64,000 nucleotides of DNA from an uncultured Acidobacteriaceae bacterium (GCA_937879855.1 CALFMO010000062.1:62001-126000), one strand, 5' to 3'; counted from the stretch's first letter, positions 42,271 to 51,442 are shown. A program made the numbers and translations. The notes: generated from the letters alone by a model not told the origin.

Positions 42271-42735
42271 ATGGCTGCGATTCATTTGGTGATCAATAAC
42301 CGTGCGCATGAGGTGGAGGTCGCTTCCGACACGCCTCTGTTGTGGGTTCTGCGCGACAAACTCAATTTGACCGGCACGAAGTATGGATGCGGGATGGGCC
42401 TGTGCGGAGCATGCACGGTGCATCTGGATGGCGAGGCGGTGCGCGCGTGCCAGACCCCGATCTCGTCGGTGGGGGCGAAAAAAGTGACGACTATCGAGGG
42501 GTTGTCGGCGGATAACACGCATCCAGTGCAGCGGGCATGGATCGCGGAGCAGGTACCGCAGTGCGGATACTGCCAGACGGGTCAGATCATGTCGGCAGCG
42601 GCGCTGCTGGCGAAGACTCCCAAGCCAACGGACGATCAAATCGATTCTGCAATGGTAGGGAACTTGTGCCGCTGCGGGATGTATCAACGGATTCGGCGGG
42701 CAATTCATCGTGCCAGCGCTGAGAAAGGAGCATAA
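42271..42735 (+). CDS. (2Fe-2S)-binding subunit, xanthine dehydrogenase family (IorA-like), pair 2
   Basis: The 154-residue protein carries the same cluster motifs as its paralogue at 35227: CGMGLCGACTVH and CGYCQTGQIM with NLCRCGMYQRIR. It transfers electrons from the large subunit encoded 2 bases downstream. GGGAG precedes the ATG. The pair is coded on the opposite strand from pair 1, with the same gene order in transcription. Confidence 0.94.
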   Translation: MAAIHLVINNRAHEVEVASDTPLLWVLRDKLNLTGTKYGCGMGLCGACTVHLDGEAVRACQTPISSVGAKKVTTIEGLSADNTHPVQRAWIAEQVPQCGYCQTGQIMSAAALLAKTPKPTDDQIDSAMVGNLCRCGMYQRIRRAIHRASAEKGA

Positions 42736-42737
42736 CG

Positions 42738-44930
42738 ATGGACATCAGTCGCCGACAGTTCGTGGTGGGAGGAGCGGTTGCGGGTGCGGGCTTAGTGATT
42801 GGCGTGCGCCTCCCGGGATCGTTGCTGCAGGCGCAGGAATCCGCTCCGGGAGCGAAGAAGGCTGCGCCGAATCCGTTTGACGCGTACGTGCATGTGAAGC
42901 CGGACGGGCATATCACGCTGATCGTGGCGAAGTCAGAGATGGGGCAGGGAATCAAGACCGGATTGGCGATGATTCTGGCGGAAGAGGCGGAAGTCGATTT
43001 CAGTTCGGTGAGCGTGGAGCAGGCGGAGACGCGGCCAGATATTTATACGCACATGGGAACGGGCGGAAGCGGGAGCACGCGGCAGAATTTCACGCCGCTG
43101 CGGCGGGCGGGAGCAACCGTACGCCTGTTGATGATTACGGCGGCGGCGGCGAAATGGAACGTGCCGCCAGCGGAATGCGAAGCGCAGAAGGGAATGGTGC
43201 TACACGAAAAATCCGATCGCAAGGCGAGCTACGGAGAATTGATAGAGGCGGCGCGAAAATTGCCGCTGCCGGATCCGGAGAAGGTGGAAGTCAAAGATGA
43301 GGCTGATTTCCAATTGATCGGGCATGTGACGCCGAGAGTGGATGTGCTGTCGAAGGTGGATGGCACGGCGCAGTTTGGAATTGATGTGCGGGTTCCGGAG
43401 ATGGTGTTTGCGGTGGTGGCGCGGTGTCCGACGTTTGGGGGCAAGGCGGCGCATTTCGATGCGGGCAAGACGAAGGCAGTGCCGGGAGTGCTCAATGTTT
43501 TTGAAATTCCGGCGACGGGCGCGAGGATGTTCACAGCCGGCGGAGTCGTCGTGGTGGCCGATTCTACGTGGGCTGCGATGAAAGGGCGGGACGCGCTTGA
43601 GATCACCTGGGACCGCGGTTCGGCGGCTTCGGAATCGAGCGAGGGGATGCGGGGGGCGTTGCGCAGCGCGGCTGGAAAACCCGGAACGCGACTGCGTAAC
43701 GACGGCGATGTAGATGCAGCGCTTTCGAATGGAGTGAAAAAAGTGGAGGCGTTGTACGAATTGCCGCTCTTGGCGCACGCGACCATGGAGCCGATGAACA
43801 TTACCGCACAGGTGCGTGGCAGCGGGGCGGAGGTGTGGGCGCCAACGCAATCGCCGGATTGGGTGCAAGGAACGGTGGCGGAAGTGCTGGGACTCAAACC
43901 CGACAAAGTTGTGGTGCATACCACCCTGATGGGCGGCGGATTCGGGCGACGGTATATGGCCGACTATCCGGCGGAAGTGGCGCAGATCGCGAAGGCGGTG
44001 GGCAAGCCGGTGCAGTTGGTGTGGACGCGTGAAGATGATATGACGCATGACTTCTACCGTCCGGCGACGTGCCATCGCATGCGCGGCGCGGTGGATGGGA
44101 ATGGGAGACCGGTGGCGTGGTTTCACACGCTGGCTTCGGCTTCGATTAAGGGCTATTGGGATCCGAAGGGCGATCCGGCAGAGGATGAATCGGGCGGGGC
44201 GAGGCAAATGCCGTACGCAATTCCGAATATGCGAATGGAGTTTAACGGTGTGACCAGTGCGGTGCCGCGGGCGTGGTGGCGGTCGGTGGAGCATTCTTTC
44301 AACGGTTTTGCGGTAGAGAGTTTCATCGATGAGTTGGCAGCGGCGGCCGGACAGGATCCGGTGCAATTCCGCAAAAGTCTTCTGGTGAAAGCGCCGGACT
44401 GGAAGCCGAGGTTCGAAGATGATCCCGATCCGGCGCGTCTGTTGGGCGTGTTGAACCTGGTTGCGGAAAAATCGGAATGGGCGAAGCCTTTGCCCAAAGG
44501 CAAGGGTAGAGGCGTGGCTGCGTATCATTCCTTCGGAAGCTACTTTGCGGAAGTGGCCGAAGTGACAGTGAAGGGCGAGAAATTCACGATCGATCGCATT
44601 GTGGCGGCGGTGGATTGCGGGCAGGTCGTGAATCCGGAGTCAGTGCGCTCGCAGACGGAGGGCGCGATCATTTACGGGCTAAGCGCCGCGCTGAAAAATG
44701 AAATCACGATCAAGAATGGCGCGGTGGAACAAACTAATTTTGATGGGTACGATCCGTTACGGATCAATGAGGCGCCGCCGATCGAAGTGCACTTGCTCAC
44801 TAGTAAAGAAGATCCCGGGGGAATGGGGGAACCGGGGCTGCCGCCGATTGCGCCGGCAGTAGCGAATGCGATATTTGCGGCTTCAGGGCAGCGGCTGCGG
44901 CGGTTGCCGCTTCAAATGAAGGCAGCGTGA
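42738..44930 (+). CDS. Molybdopterin-binding subunit, xanthine dehydrogenase family (IorB-like), pair 2
   Basis: The 730-residue large subunit has a Tat signal (ISRRQFVVGGAVAGAG), KSEMGQGIKTGLAMILAEEA, the cofactor loop GGGFGRRYMADYPAEVAQIA (about 398-417), WWRSVEHSFNGFAVESFIDE and a C-terminal GMGEPGLPPIAPAV with the catalytic Glu. The substrate is probably an aldehyde or heterocycle and differs from pair 1, since the active-site side of the two sequences differs in many places. AAAGGAG precedes the ATG. No FAD subunit and no molybdenum-cofactor chaperone is adjacent. Confidence 0.92.
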   Translation: MDISRRQFVVGGAVAGAGLVIGVRLPGSLLQAQESAPGAKKAAPNPFDAYVHVKPDGHITLIVAKSEMGQGIKTGLAMILAEEAEVDFSSVSVEQAETRPDIYTHMGTGGSGSTRQNFTPLRRAGATVRLLMITAAAAKWNVPPAECEAQKGMVLHEKSDRKASYGELIEAARKLPLPDPEKVEVKDEADFQLIGHVTPRVDVLSKVDGTAQFGIDVRVPEMVFAVVARCPTFGGKAAHFDAGKTKAVPGVLNVFEIPATGARMFTAGGVVVVADSTWAAMKGRDALEITWDRGSAASESSEGMRGALRSAAGKPGTRLRNDGDVDAALSNGVKKVEALYELPLLAHATMEPMNITAQVRGSGAEVWAPTQSPDWVQGTVAEVLGLKPDKVVVHTTLMGGGFGRRYMADYPAEVAQIAKAVGKPVQLVWTREDDMTHDFYRPATCHRMRGAVDGNGRPVAWFHTLASASIKGYWDPKGDPAEDESGGARQMPYAIPNMRMEFNGVTSAVPRAWWRSVEHSFNGFAVESFIDELAAAAGQDPVQFRKSLLVKAPDWKPRFEDDPDPARLLGVLNLVAEKSEWAKPLPKGKGRGVAAYHSFGSYFAEVAEVTVKGEKFTIDRIVAAVDCGQVVNPESVRSQTEGAIIYGLSAALKNEITIKNGAVEQTNFDGYDPLRINEAPPIEVHLLTSKEDPGGMGEPGLPPIAPAVANAIFAASGQRLRRLPLQMKAA

Positions 44931-44951
44931 GGGAATTTCTTTGATGAGATG

Positions 44952-45014
44952 TTCTCCGCGGGCTTTGCGATTAAAAGCTTTTGACCGCGGAGGGCGCGGA
45001 GGGATCGCGGAGAA
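44952..45014. repeat. GC-rich inverted repeat with TTCTCCGCG arms
   Basis: TTCTCCGCG (44952-44960) pairs with CGCGGAGAA (45006-45014); the space between holds repeated GCGGAGG words. It lies after the pair 2 operon and resembles the family H wording near 10560. Confidence 0.6.
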
Positions 45015-45133
45015 AACAAAAAGCCGGGCTGCGCCCGGCGGACAGCCGAGGGCGGCTGTCCCCACACAATACTCGCAAACGCCACCGGGCAGCGTTCACT
45101 CTATGAGTCCGCGCTTCACACTTAACGCCGGGG

Positions 45134-45502
45134 TTAGCGCGGAGCTTCTTCCAGCATTCCTTGTTCCAGCTTCTCCTGACATTCGATGCAATGACGTGTC
45201 CAGGGAACAGCTTCCAGGCGCTTGGCGTTGATTTCTTTGCCGCAGTGGATGCATTCCCCGAAGCTGCCTTCGCGGATGCGGACAAGAGCCTTTTCGACCA
45301 TCTGCAAAGTCTGGCGGTCGTTATTGCTCTGGCTGAACAAAAATTCTTTAGTGTAGGAACTGGCAGCGCGGTCGGCGATATCCTGAGCAGTATCCTCGTC
45401 GGCGGAGCGGCCGTCGGCCTGGGTCCGATTCACGGTGCGGCGCAGTTCCTGCTGCCGCGTCTCTAAACGTTTTTTGAATGCTTCCAGCTTCTTCTTATCC
45501 AT
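45134..45502 (-). CDS. DksA/TraR-type C4 zinc finger protein
   Basis: The 122-residue protein has a helical coiled-coil part (about 1-80, including ETRQQELRRTVNRTQADGRS with an acidic tip AADEDTAQDIADRA-like segment) and a zinc finger with CIHCGKEINAKRL and HCIECQEKLEQG (four Cys). DksA-like proteins enter the RNA polymerase secondary channel and, with ppGpp, adjust promoters of growth and stress genes. The fold and length fit, but E. coli DksA is longer (151), so a TraR/YocK-type member is possible. No neighbour suggests its targets. Confidence 0.88.
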   Translation of the reverse strand: MDKKKLEAFKKRLETRQQELRRTVNRTQADGRSADEDTAQDIADRAASSYTKEFLFSQSNNDRQTLQMVEKALVRIREGSFGECIHCGKEINAKRLEAVPWTRHCIECQEKLEQGMLEEAPR

Positions 45503-45775
45503 AGGTCACATCTGCCCGATTAATCCTAAAAATTGCTTTCACTTCCTCAAATTCCGAGGACGCCCCATATCAGAGGCGTCCGTGGTCTTAAGGCCAAACG
45601 AAGATGATAAGCGCCAAAATTATGATGCGTCAACCGCTCGGAAGGGTGCCGCATGACTGAGAGACCGCTGGACACGGCACCAGAGCCAACCCTTCTTCTG
45701 CAAGCCGCTTCTAAGGGCTCTTGGGAGCGATCAAACTACAGACGGCGTTGGGAGATGTGGCTTGCTTCCGCAATA
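45503..45775. other. Intergenic stretch without recognised feature
   Basis: Between the zinc finger gene and the cupin gene lie 335 bases. Apart from the terminator at 45777-45802 I see no gene, RNA or repeat in them. Confidence 0.5.
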
Positions 45776-45776
45776 A

Positions 45777-45802
45777 GAAAGCCAGCAGGTATGCTGGCTT
45801 AA
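45777..45802 (-). terminator. Rho-independent terminator of the tandem cupin gene
   Basis: On the minus strand AAGCCAGCA-TACC-TGCTGGCTT is a perfect 9-bp stem with a 4-base loop, followed by a T-rich run TTTCTTATT. It is about 36 bases after the cupin gene stop. Confidence 0.8.
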
Positions 45803-45837
45803 GATGCTCTCGCGGATTTTCCCGCTGAAGAGTGTCT

Positions 45838-46563
45838 TTACTCCCCCGTTCTTTTGGCGCCGGGCGCGCCGCCCTTCATCTCCACCAAAATACCCTCGAA
45901 GGCTTTGTCACCGGTGTTCTGCACAGAATGCTGAGTCGCCTGTCTCCAGCGCGTTTCTCCGGCTTTCCCACTGCTTGCTGCAGACTTACTGTCCGGAGTA
46001 GTGACATTTGCCTTGCTATCGGTGAGAAATATCTGCACGTTGTCCGGATGTCCGTGCACGGCAGATTTTTCTCCTGCCTCGTAGTGATAGCGCACGACCT
46101 TCACTTGGTCGTTCTCAAACTCCACTTTGGCATGCTTCGGATCCGCTGTTGATTCTTCGATCGCACCGGCGGGGAGCGCAGATGATGGCTTCTTCGGTTC
46201 CACCAGGATGCCTTCAATCGGCGTGTCTCCGGTATTCTCCACCATGTGCGTTGTGGCGCCGCGCCATGCGACTGCTCCGGCTTTGCCGTGTACCTCGGTC
46301 GTCTTGCCATCGGGCGTAGTGAATTTAGCATTCACATCCGTCAGGGCGATGTTCACATTGTTGGGATGGCTGTGGTTGGCCGTTTTATCGCCAGGCGCAA
46401 TTTTGTAGCGGACAACTCGTACCTGGTCGTTCTCAAACTCCACTTTGTGGTGCGAGGCATCGGCCTTGACGGAGTCGAGGTCCTGCGCCACAGCGCGCGG
46501 CACATCGTGGCAGGTCAATCCGAGCGCAACTATCAACGCCGCACTCCATATCTGCAAACGCAT
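45838..46563 (-). CDS. Exported protein with two tandem cupin domains
   Basis: The 241-residue precursor has a signal peptide (MRLQIWSAALIVALGLTC). Two copies of one cupin follow, about 46-130 and 145-230. Each opens with KVEFENDQV(R/K)VVRY and has a HSHP or HGHP metal motif, TTPDGK or TTPDSK, GKAG, and ends GILVE. The copies are close enough to be a recent internal duplication. The metal ligands His-x-His are kept in both. The start is set by AGGAGG six bases before ATG 46563; a GTG at 46581 lies upstream of that site. The role is unknown; such proteins may be periplasmic sensors or small enzymes. Confidence 0.85.
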   Translation of the reverse strand: MRLQIWSAALIVALGLTCHDVPRAVAQDLDSVKADASHHKVEFENDQVRVVRYKIAPGDKTANHSHPNNVNIALTDVNAKFTTPDGKTTEVHGKAGAVAWRGATTHMVENTGDTPIEGILVEPKKPSSALPAGAIEESTADPKHAKVEFENDQVKVVRYHYEAGEKSAVHGHPDNVQIFLTDSKANVTTPDSKSAASSGKAGETRWRQATQHSVQNTGDKAFEGILVEMKGGAPGAKRTGE

Positions 46564-46888
46564 GCACCACCTCCTGGACACGCGAATTGTACTCCAAACG
46601 GAGTCTCATGGAGCTAGTCCCATGAGCCTGCAATGACGCCGACGGGCATGTGTCAAATGCGCAAGCGCAAAAAGGTTTGCTTTCGTTGCCGCACCGGGTG
46701 GCACGAGCCCGCGAGACGGTTGTTAGGGTGAAGCGAATCGGGAGCGGCGCGGGAACGATGTACAATCTGCGGCGGGGTTCATGAGATAAAAAAAGCACCG
46801 CGATTTTAGGGGCGTTTTGATTTTGGCCACGGCACGAGGAACCGAACAATTTTGTACACCTTCACAGCACACAAGAAAGGAAAAAGCT

Positions 46889-47095
46889 ATGTCATTGTAT
46901 GGGGTCTACAGAGGCAGGATCCTGGACAGCACCGATCCTCAGCGTTCTGGGCGCGCAAAAGTTGAAGTGGAAGGCAGACAGGCGTGGGCGCTGGTCGTCA
47001 CTACAGGCACCCAGATTCCAGTGGGTACGGCTGTAATCGTTGCGTTCGAACGCGGTGACCCGAGCTACCCGGTCGTCCTCGGCCGGGTCACGTAA
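46889..47095 (+). CDS. Stand-alone phage spike/baseplate OB-fold protein (gp5/gpV N-domain-like)
   Basis: The 68-residue protein MSLYGVYRGRILDSTDPQRS and on reads as the OB fold that starts phage baseplate gpV/gp5 spikes and the VgrG-like spikes of contractile injection systems: GRILDSTDPQRSGRAKVEVE, then GTAVIVAFERGDPSYPVVLG. It ends after the OB fold, with no needle or PAAR-binding part. No other phage or injection gene is close. AAAGGA precedes the ATG. It may be a remnant, or a small cell protein that kept the fold. The longer frame from 46817 has no better start. Confidence 0.65.
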   Translation: MSLYGVYRGRILDSTDPQRSGRAKVEVEGRQAWALVVTTGTQIPVGTAVIVAFERGDPSYPVVLGRVT

Positions 47096-47459
47096 CTAAA
47101 TTCGATCATCCATCGACGGGATGTTCCATGCATTTGCCGCGCAGCGCAACGGAGATACCCGCACACGTTTGTGTTTCCACGAGCGACAACGAACGGGATG
47201 GCGAGCGCGAGGGAGCCTTGGGGGTCACGCGATCCGAGCGGTAAGGATTGAAAACCGAACACTTTACTGGAACTCTGCGAGTTGTCGAGATTTCTCAGCA
47301 GGCAGGAGCGAAACCAAAGCTTCAAGTTCGGTTTCTGCTTCATGGCGTGGTCAATTGCTTATCGCGATCAGTATGGGTTCGGACAGCGTTCGAAATTCCC
47401 CCACGAGTGCTCGGGCGGGCGCGTCCAGCGCGGCAAATTCCACCCGCGCGAGGACAGAA
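47096..47459. other. Gene-free stretch without recognised feature
   Basis: These 364 bases contain overlapping frames in several directions, none with a ribosome site or a family-like sequence. I see no repeat, hairpin or RNA gene. Confidence 0.5.
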
Positions 47460-48368
47460 TCAGCCCCGCACGTATTTGTTGAACCAGTCGATCGTGCGTT
47501 GCCAGGCCAGATCGGCCGCGGCTTTGTTGTACCGTTCTGGCGTCGCGTCGCAATTGAAGCCATGTCCTGCGCCTGGATAAATGTGGCCTTCGTGCGGAAC
47601 ATTCGCCGCGCTCAGCGCCTTGTCGTATGCCGGCCACGTAGCTGCCAGCCGAGTGTCGAGTTCTCCATGATGCACCAGAACCGCCGCCTTAATTTTCGGG
47701 ATGTCCTCTGGAGCGGGAGGACCGCCATAAAACGGCACCGCTGCGGCCAGGTCGGCTCCCAGTCGCACCGCCAGCATATTTGCGGTCGAGCCTCCATAGC
47801 AAAAGCCGGTAGCGCCGATTTTTCCCGTGCAGTCAGGGCGCGACTTCAACCACAAAGCCGCAGCCACCATATCCTGCGACATCTTTTCCTTGTCGATCTT
47901 GTTGAACATCTGGCCGCCCTTGTAGTCGTCGCCGGGATATCCGCCCAGTGATGTGAGGCCGTCCGGCGCAAATGCCATAAAGTTGGCTAGGGCAAACCGC
48001 CGGGCGATGTCCTCGATGTGCGGGTTTAGGCCCCGATTTTCATGGATCACAATTATGCCCGGCAACTTCGCTACCGCTTCGGAGCGGGTGTCGGCACTGA
48101 TCGGGCGCACGAGATATCCCTTGATGGTTCCGTTGCCGTTGGGGGAGGGAACGGTCTCGTACGTGGCCTTGATTCGGTCATCGGTGCGGGAAACCTGCTG
48201 GCCCTGCGCATAATTCGGCATCAATGCATTGATAACTGTGGCTGCCGCCAGACCGCCCGCCAGGCGCTGCACGCCGTCGATGAAGGCGCGGCGACTAATC
48301 TCACCATGAATGAAATCGTTGTAGAGCTCGATGGCTTCACGCGGAAGGTTGGGTTTTGTCGCTTCCAT
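47460..48368 (-). CDS. Dienelactone hydrolase family protein, probably exported
   Basis: The 302-residue protein has an alpha/beta-hydrolase of the dienelactone hydrolase type. The N-terminal region has SRRAFIDGVQRLAGGLAAAT (Tat-like twin arginine), followed by the catalytic ATGFCYGGSTANMLAVRL, in which the nucleophile is Cys (GFCYGG), typical for this family, the acid in VLVHHGELDTRLAA, and His in YPGAGHGFNCD. GGGAG precedes ATG 48368; the frame is open from 48395. The enzyme hydrolyses lactones or esters; the true substrate is not told by context. Confidence 0.87.
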   Translation of the reverse strand: MEATKPNLPREAIELYNDFIHGEISRRAFIDGVQRLAGGLAAATVINALMPNYAQGQQVSRTDDRIKATYETVPSPNGNGTIKGYLVRPISADTRSEAVAKLPGIIVIHENRGLNPHIEDIARRFALANFMAFAPDGLTSLGGYPGDDYKGGQMFNKIDKEKMSQDMVAAALWLKSRPDCTGKIGATGFCYGGSTANMLAVRLGADLAAAVPFYGGPPAPEDIPKIKAAVLVHHGELDTRLAATWPAYDKALSAANVPHEGHIYPGAGHGFNCDATPERYNKAAADLAWQRTIDWFNKYVRG

Positions 48369-48450
48369 TGGTTTGACTCCCGCCGATAATACCATCTGTT
48401 TCTAGCAGTCGCTCCGCGCATGCTGTCCTGTCACCTGCGTTATCGTCAGG

Positions 48451-50319
48451 CTAGAACTTCACCATAATCGCGTATCTGAAACTGGGCTCATCTTTCCGAA
48501 GATCGGGACACAAACCCGCGGCTCCGGCCACGCAAGTGAAACCCGGTGTCGCAGAGAGGAATGGACCCGGAATGAACGTAGTCGTCCCCACCGGAGATCC
48601 GGCAGCTGGATTGGGAATCGTGCTGGGAGCCCCATTCACGCTCGGTGTAATCCCACCGCGACCGGTCCAGTAAGGCACATTGGCATGGCGATACCCATAC
48701 TCTGCGCGGAAGGTGATGTACTGTTTGGGCATCCAATCGAAAGTGAGCGAAGCATCCCAGGCTCTGTATGGATCGCCGGGATTCTGCGTGAAATAGGGCG
48801 AGCCCGAGATTGCATCAGCTCCATTGATCGGTGGAAGCAGCGTCAAATAGCGCCCCGGATTGTCCATCGCGCCGCCGCCGAGGGTAATGCCATACAAGTC
48901 CTTTTTGAACCACCAGCGGTTGTAGAGCATCCAGCCGGCGAATGTCTGCTTGCTGCTTGTGGCAGTGTTGTGGTGGCAATTTACGTTGTTATTAATTACG
49001 CGGCCTTGCGCACTAACAAAGTTTCCATGGCCGCCATACTCGCAGCCCAAGTCAGCGGTAAAAGAGAAGGCCATCTTGTCGAGAAAGTTTTGCGGTTGGT
49101 CGTAATACTTGACCTCAACACTGTCGTCGGTGTGAATTCGTGAGCGGCCGAACTGGCCGTCGCCGTTGCCCAGAGTGTCTTCGCCCATGCCGTAGTTGTT
49201 GAAAACAAGAGAAAGCCATGGCTTCGGCCGATACAAGATCTGCCCGCCCAGGCCAGGCTTGCTGCCCAATCTGCCGTAGGATTGCCATCCATTAATAATC
49301 CATGGCTCAATTTTCAATTTGTCGGTCGGGAACCACTGGATGCGCAATCCGTTGAAGAACCACGGTGTGTTCGAAGAAACATAGGAGGGCTGATAAGTCC
49401 AGTTATCGAAATTGTAGTAACTGAAAAGACCAATGTAGGAAACGAAAATTCCTGCATCGATGTTGAGTCCGTGATTTACGTCAAAGTGATAACCGGCGTT
49501 GGCTTCCGAAACATACTTGTATGCCCCACGAAGATCCCACTGACCGCGTCCCGCGCTGGCGTCATTCCGCGGCGTGGTGACACCAAACATGCCGTTCATA
49601 GTCAGGATTCTTGCATTCACGTTTTGCCAATGGAAGTTGCCGCCAAAGCTGATTTGTTCGACCTGAATTTCGTTGGAACGGAAGATCTCTGTCGAACCAC
49701 CCATGGTGTCGTCTCTGGGATGGTTTAGATCCTGAATGTAATGAATGTCCATACGGATTTCAGGAGTGAAGAACTTTGAATCCCAGACAACATCTTTGTT
49801 GCGCGGATTGCCGTTCAACCAGGTCCAGTCGGCATAGGCAAAGGGATCGGCGGGCTTCGGCTTTTCGGGCAAGCCGCTACGCGCTTGCGCAGAAGCGGTA
49901 TCAACACTCGCCACGGTTGCCGCGGACTCTCTTGCTTGAGGTTCTGTTCCATTGACTGGCGCGGATTTTGGTTCTGCGACAATTGTCGAAGATGCCGATG
50001 CGCTGGCCGCACGATTCTTCAATGCTGCTTCGAGTTGCTCGATGCGCGCCTTCATGACGGCGAGTTCCTTGGCGATATCAGACGGCGATATTTCCTGGTC
50101 CGGCGCAGGCGTCGCGGGCGCAGTCTCGGCATTCTTCGACCCCGCCTCGGCAGGGCTCTCCGATGATGGCTTGCCCGGTTCATCCAACTTCGCCAGCTTC
50201 GTCTGAGCTAGAGCCTGCGCGCGGCATGGTGAGGACTGTAGAATTACCAGGCATAAAACGGACATCGCCAGGAACTTTGCGGCTAGTATCGTTGTGCGCG
50301 GAAGAGTTTGTGTTTTCAC
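48451..50319 (-). CDS. Outer-membrane beta-barrel protein (BBP2/OmpL-like)
   Basis: The 622-residue precursor has a signal peptide (about 1-35, AKFLAMSVLCLVILQSSPCR), a coiled coil (ISPSDIAKELAVMKARIEQL and on, about 73-95), an Ala/Ser-rich linker and a C-terminal barrel with many aromatic-ended strands that ends RYAIMVKF, with a terminal Phe for outer-membrane assembly. It resembles the putative porin-2 (BBP2) family and should be a channel or structural barrel. The start is GTG at 50319 because AAGGAGGA lies five bases upstream; an upstream ATG (50394) has no such site and adds an unlikely charged stretch before the signal. Confidence 0.8.
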   Translation of the reverse strand: MKTQTLPRTTILAAKFLAMSVLCLVILQSSPCRAQALAQTKLAKLDEPGKPSSESPAEAGSKNAETAPATPAPDQEISPSDIAKELAVMKARIEQLEAALKNRAASASASSTIVAEPKSAPVNGTEPQARESAATVASVDTASAQARSGLPEKPKPADPFAYADWTWLNGNPRNKDVVWDSKFFTPEIRMDIHYIQDLNHPRDDTMGGSTEIFRSNEIQVEQISFGGNFHWQNVNARILTMNGMFGVTTPRNDASAGRGQWDLRGAYKYVSEANAGYHFDVNHGLNIDAGIFVSYIGLFSYYNFDNWTYQPSYVSSNTPWFFNGLRIQWFPTDKLKIEPWIINGWQSYGRLGSKPGLGGQILYRPKPWLSLVFNNYGMGEDTLGNGDGQFGRSRIHTDDSVEVKYYDQPQNFLDKMAFSFTADLGCEYGGHGNFVSAQGRVINNNVNCHHNTATSSKQTFAGWMLYNRWWFKKDLYGITLGGGAMDNPGRYLTLLPPINGADAISGSPYFTQNPGDPYRAWDASLTFDWMPKQYITFRAEYGYRHANVPYWTGRGGITPSVNGAPSTIPNPAAGSPVGTTTFIPGPFLSATPGFTCVAGAAGLCPDLRKDEPSFRYAIMVKF

Positions 50320-51442
50320 GTCTTCCTCCTTTTCCCCTTCGATATCAAACTGTGATTCGCCGCATGCCCATCTGGTGGTTGAATAAATGTTCATTGCTCA
50401 TTCCTTGTTCGGGTGCCGTTTGTTTTCCCGCTGTCATACTCACAGGGTCAGCGGCGGAGTGCTGGTAAACGAATTGGCATTGCTTCCCAGCGTCCAATAG
50501 ATAATTGTTTGTCGAACGATAACTTATTCGCCAGAAGCTATGACGAATAAGCGCTGCATGCGCTGTAAGACAGGGCTTGGCTTGTCGGACATCGGTCCAC
50601 GTCTTCCGTCGGTGCTCTCATTTTCTCGTGCTGCTTTAAGGCAGAAAACGATTCCCATTGAACACCTACGCGTACAAAGATCTCGTAAAGAGAACATAAA
50701 AAGTTCATGAAGAAGCGGCAATGCAGATATTTGGTGTTCCCGCAGACGGGCCCGTTCGGATGGTTGCGAAGGGGTGGATTTGAACCACCGACCTTTGGGT
50801 TGTGAAGAAACAGAAAACGCAATTTCAACGAGTTGCGCCGACAGGCCCGAGCAAACGGAAAAGGCTCGCAGCACCAACCCCAACGACCGCCTAATCGTCG
50901 TGGCCGATACAGGCCTCTTCTGTTCAAAGCTTAAGGTTTTTGGGCCGACCTCAACCCCTAGATGCTCACTCACCGCTTAAGTGCTAAAGGCGCTGGGGGT
51001 TCGATCGTCGCACCTGATTTCGGGTGGCCATCGGCTTTAGTCTGGACGAAACTCTACTCCTACCTATGGCTGCGAATGCGGGCGATTACTTCGTAAGGCG
51101 GCCAATTATGGAAGGCAACCTTGGCTGTTCGGGGTTCATCCCAAATCCACATTCAGGAAAACGTAAGCCAGGTAACAAGAAATCGGGACATCGCAAGTAG
51201 AGGAAGAGCGCGGGAACGCGGGTCGCAAGCGCGATGCGTCGCAAGAAGCACAGCACGTTCCGCTCTGGAAAAGGCGACGAAGACGGAAAAGTGAAGAGTC
51301 GAAACAGGTCCTAGCGATCGGCCTTTCCGAGGCGCGGAACAAGGGTGCCAAAGTTCCGAAGAAAAAGTCCTGAGCCGATTTTCCGAGCGAGGGAACCCAT
51401 AACTATGCGATTTCGCAAAATAACAATCAAAAGGAGTCAAGT
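50320..51442. other. Long gene-poor stretch with a tRNA 3' fragment
   Basis: This stretch of 1.1 kb holds only short overlapping frames without ribosome sites or family sequence. The one recognisable item is the tRNA 3' fragment at 50761-50806. No integrase, terminal repeat or rRNA is present. Confidence 0.55.
50761..50806 (-). pseudogene. 3' half of a tRNA gene (initiator-Met-like), 5' half missing
   Basis: On the minus strand the bases read TTCACAA-CCCAA-AGGTC-GGTGG-TTCAAAT-CCACC and end CTTCGCAACCA. They match an anticodon loop end, variable loop, T-arm (perfect 5-bp stem, TTCAAAT loop) and CCA-ended acceptor strand. The wording follows initiator tRNA-Met, but the anticodon would be CAC and the 5' half (acceptor and D-arm) is absent upstream. 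One extra base lies between T-stem and acceptor. It can be an attachment-site scar or decayed gene. Confidence 0.6.

Noticed and set aside
46564..46581. GTG start for the tandem cupin gene
   Set aside because: It lies upstream of the AGGAGG that serves ATG 46563, so it would leave the ribosome site inside the coding region.
50524..50973. Minus-strand frames of 130-150 codons in the gene-poor stretch
   Set aside because: They translate through the tRNA fragment (giving KVGGSNPPL-like words), a known source of false proteins.
50761..51100. A complete tRNA split by a group I intron
   Set aside because: No 5' half of an initiator-type tRNA is found within several hundred bases upstream on the minus strand.
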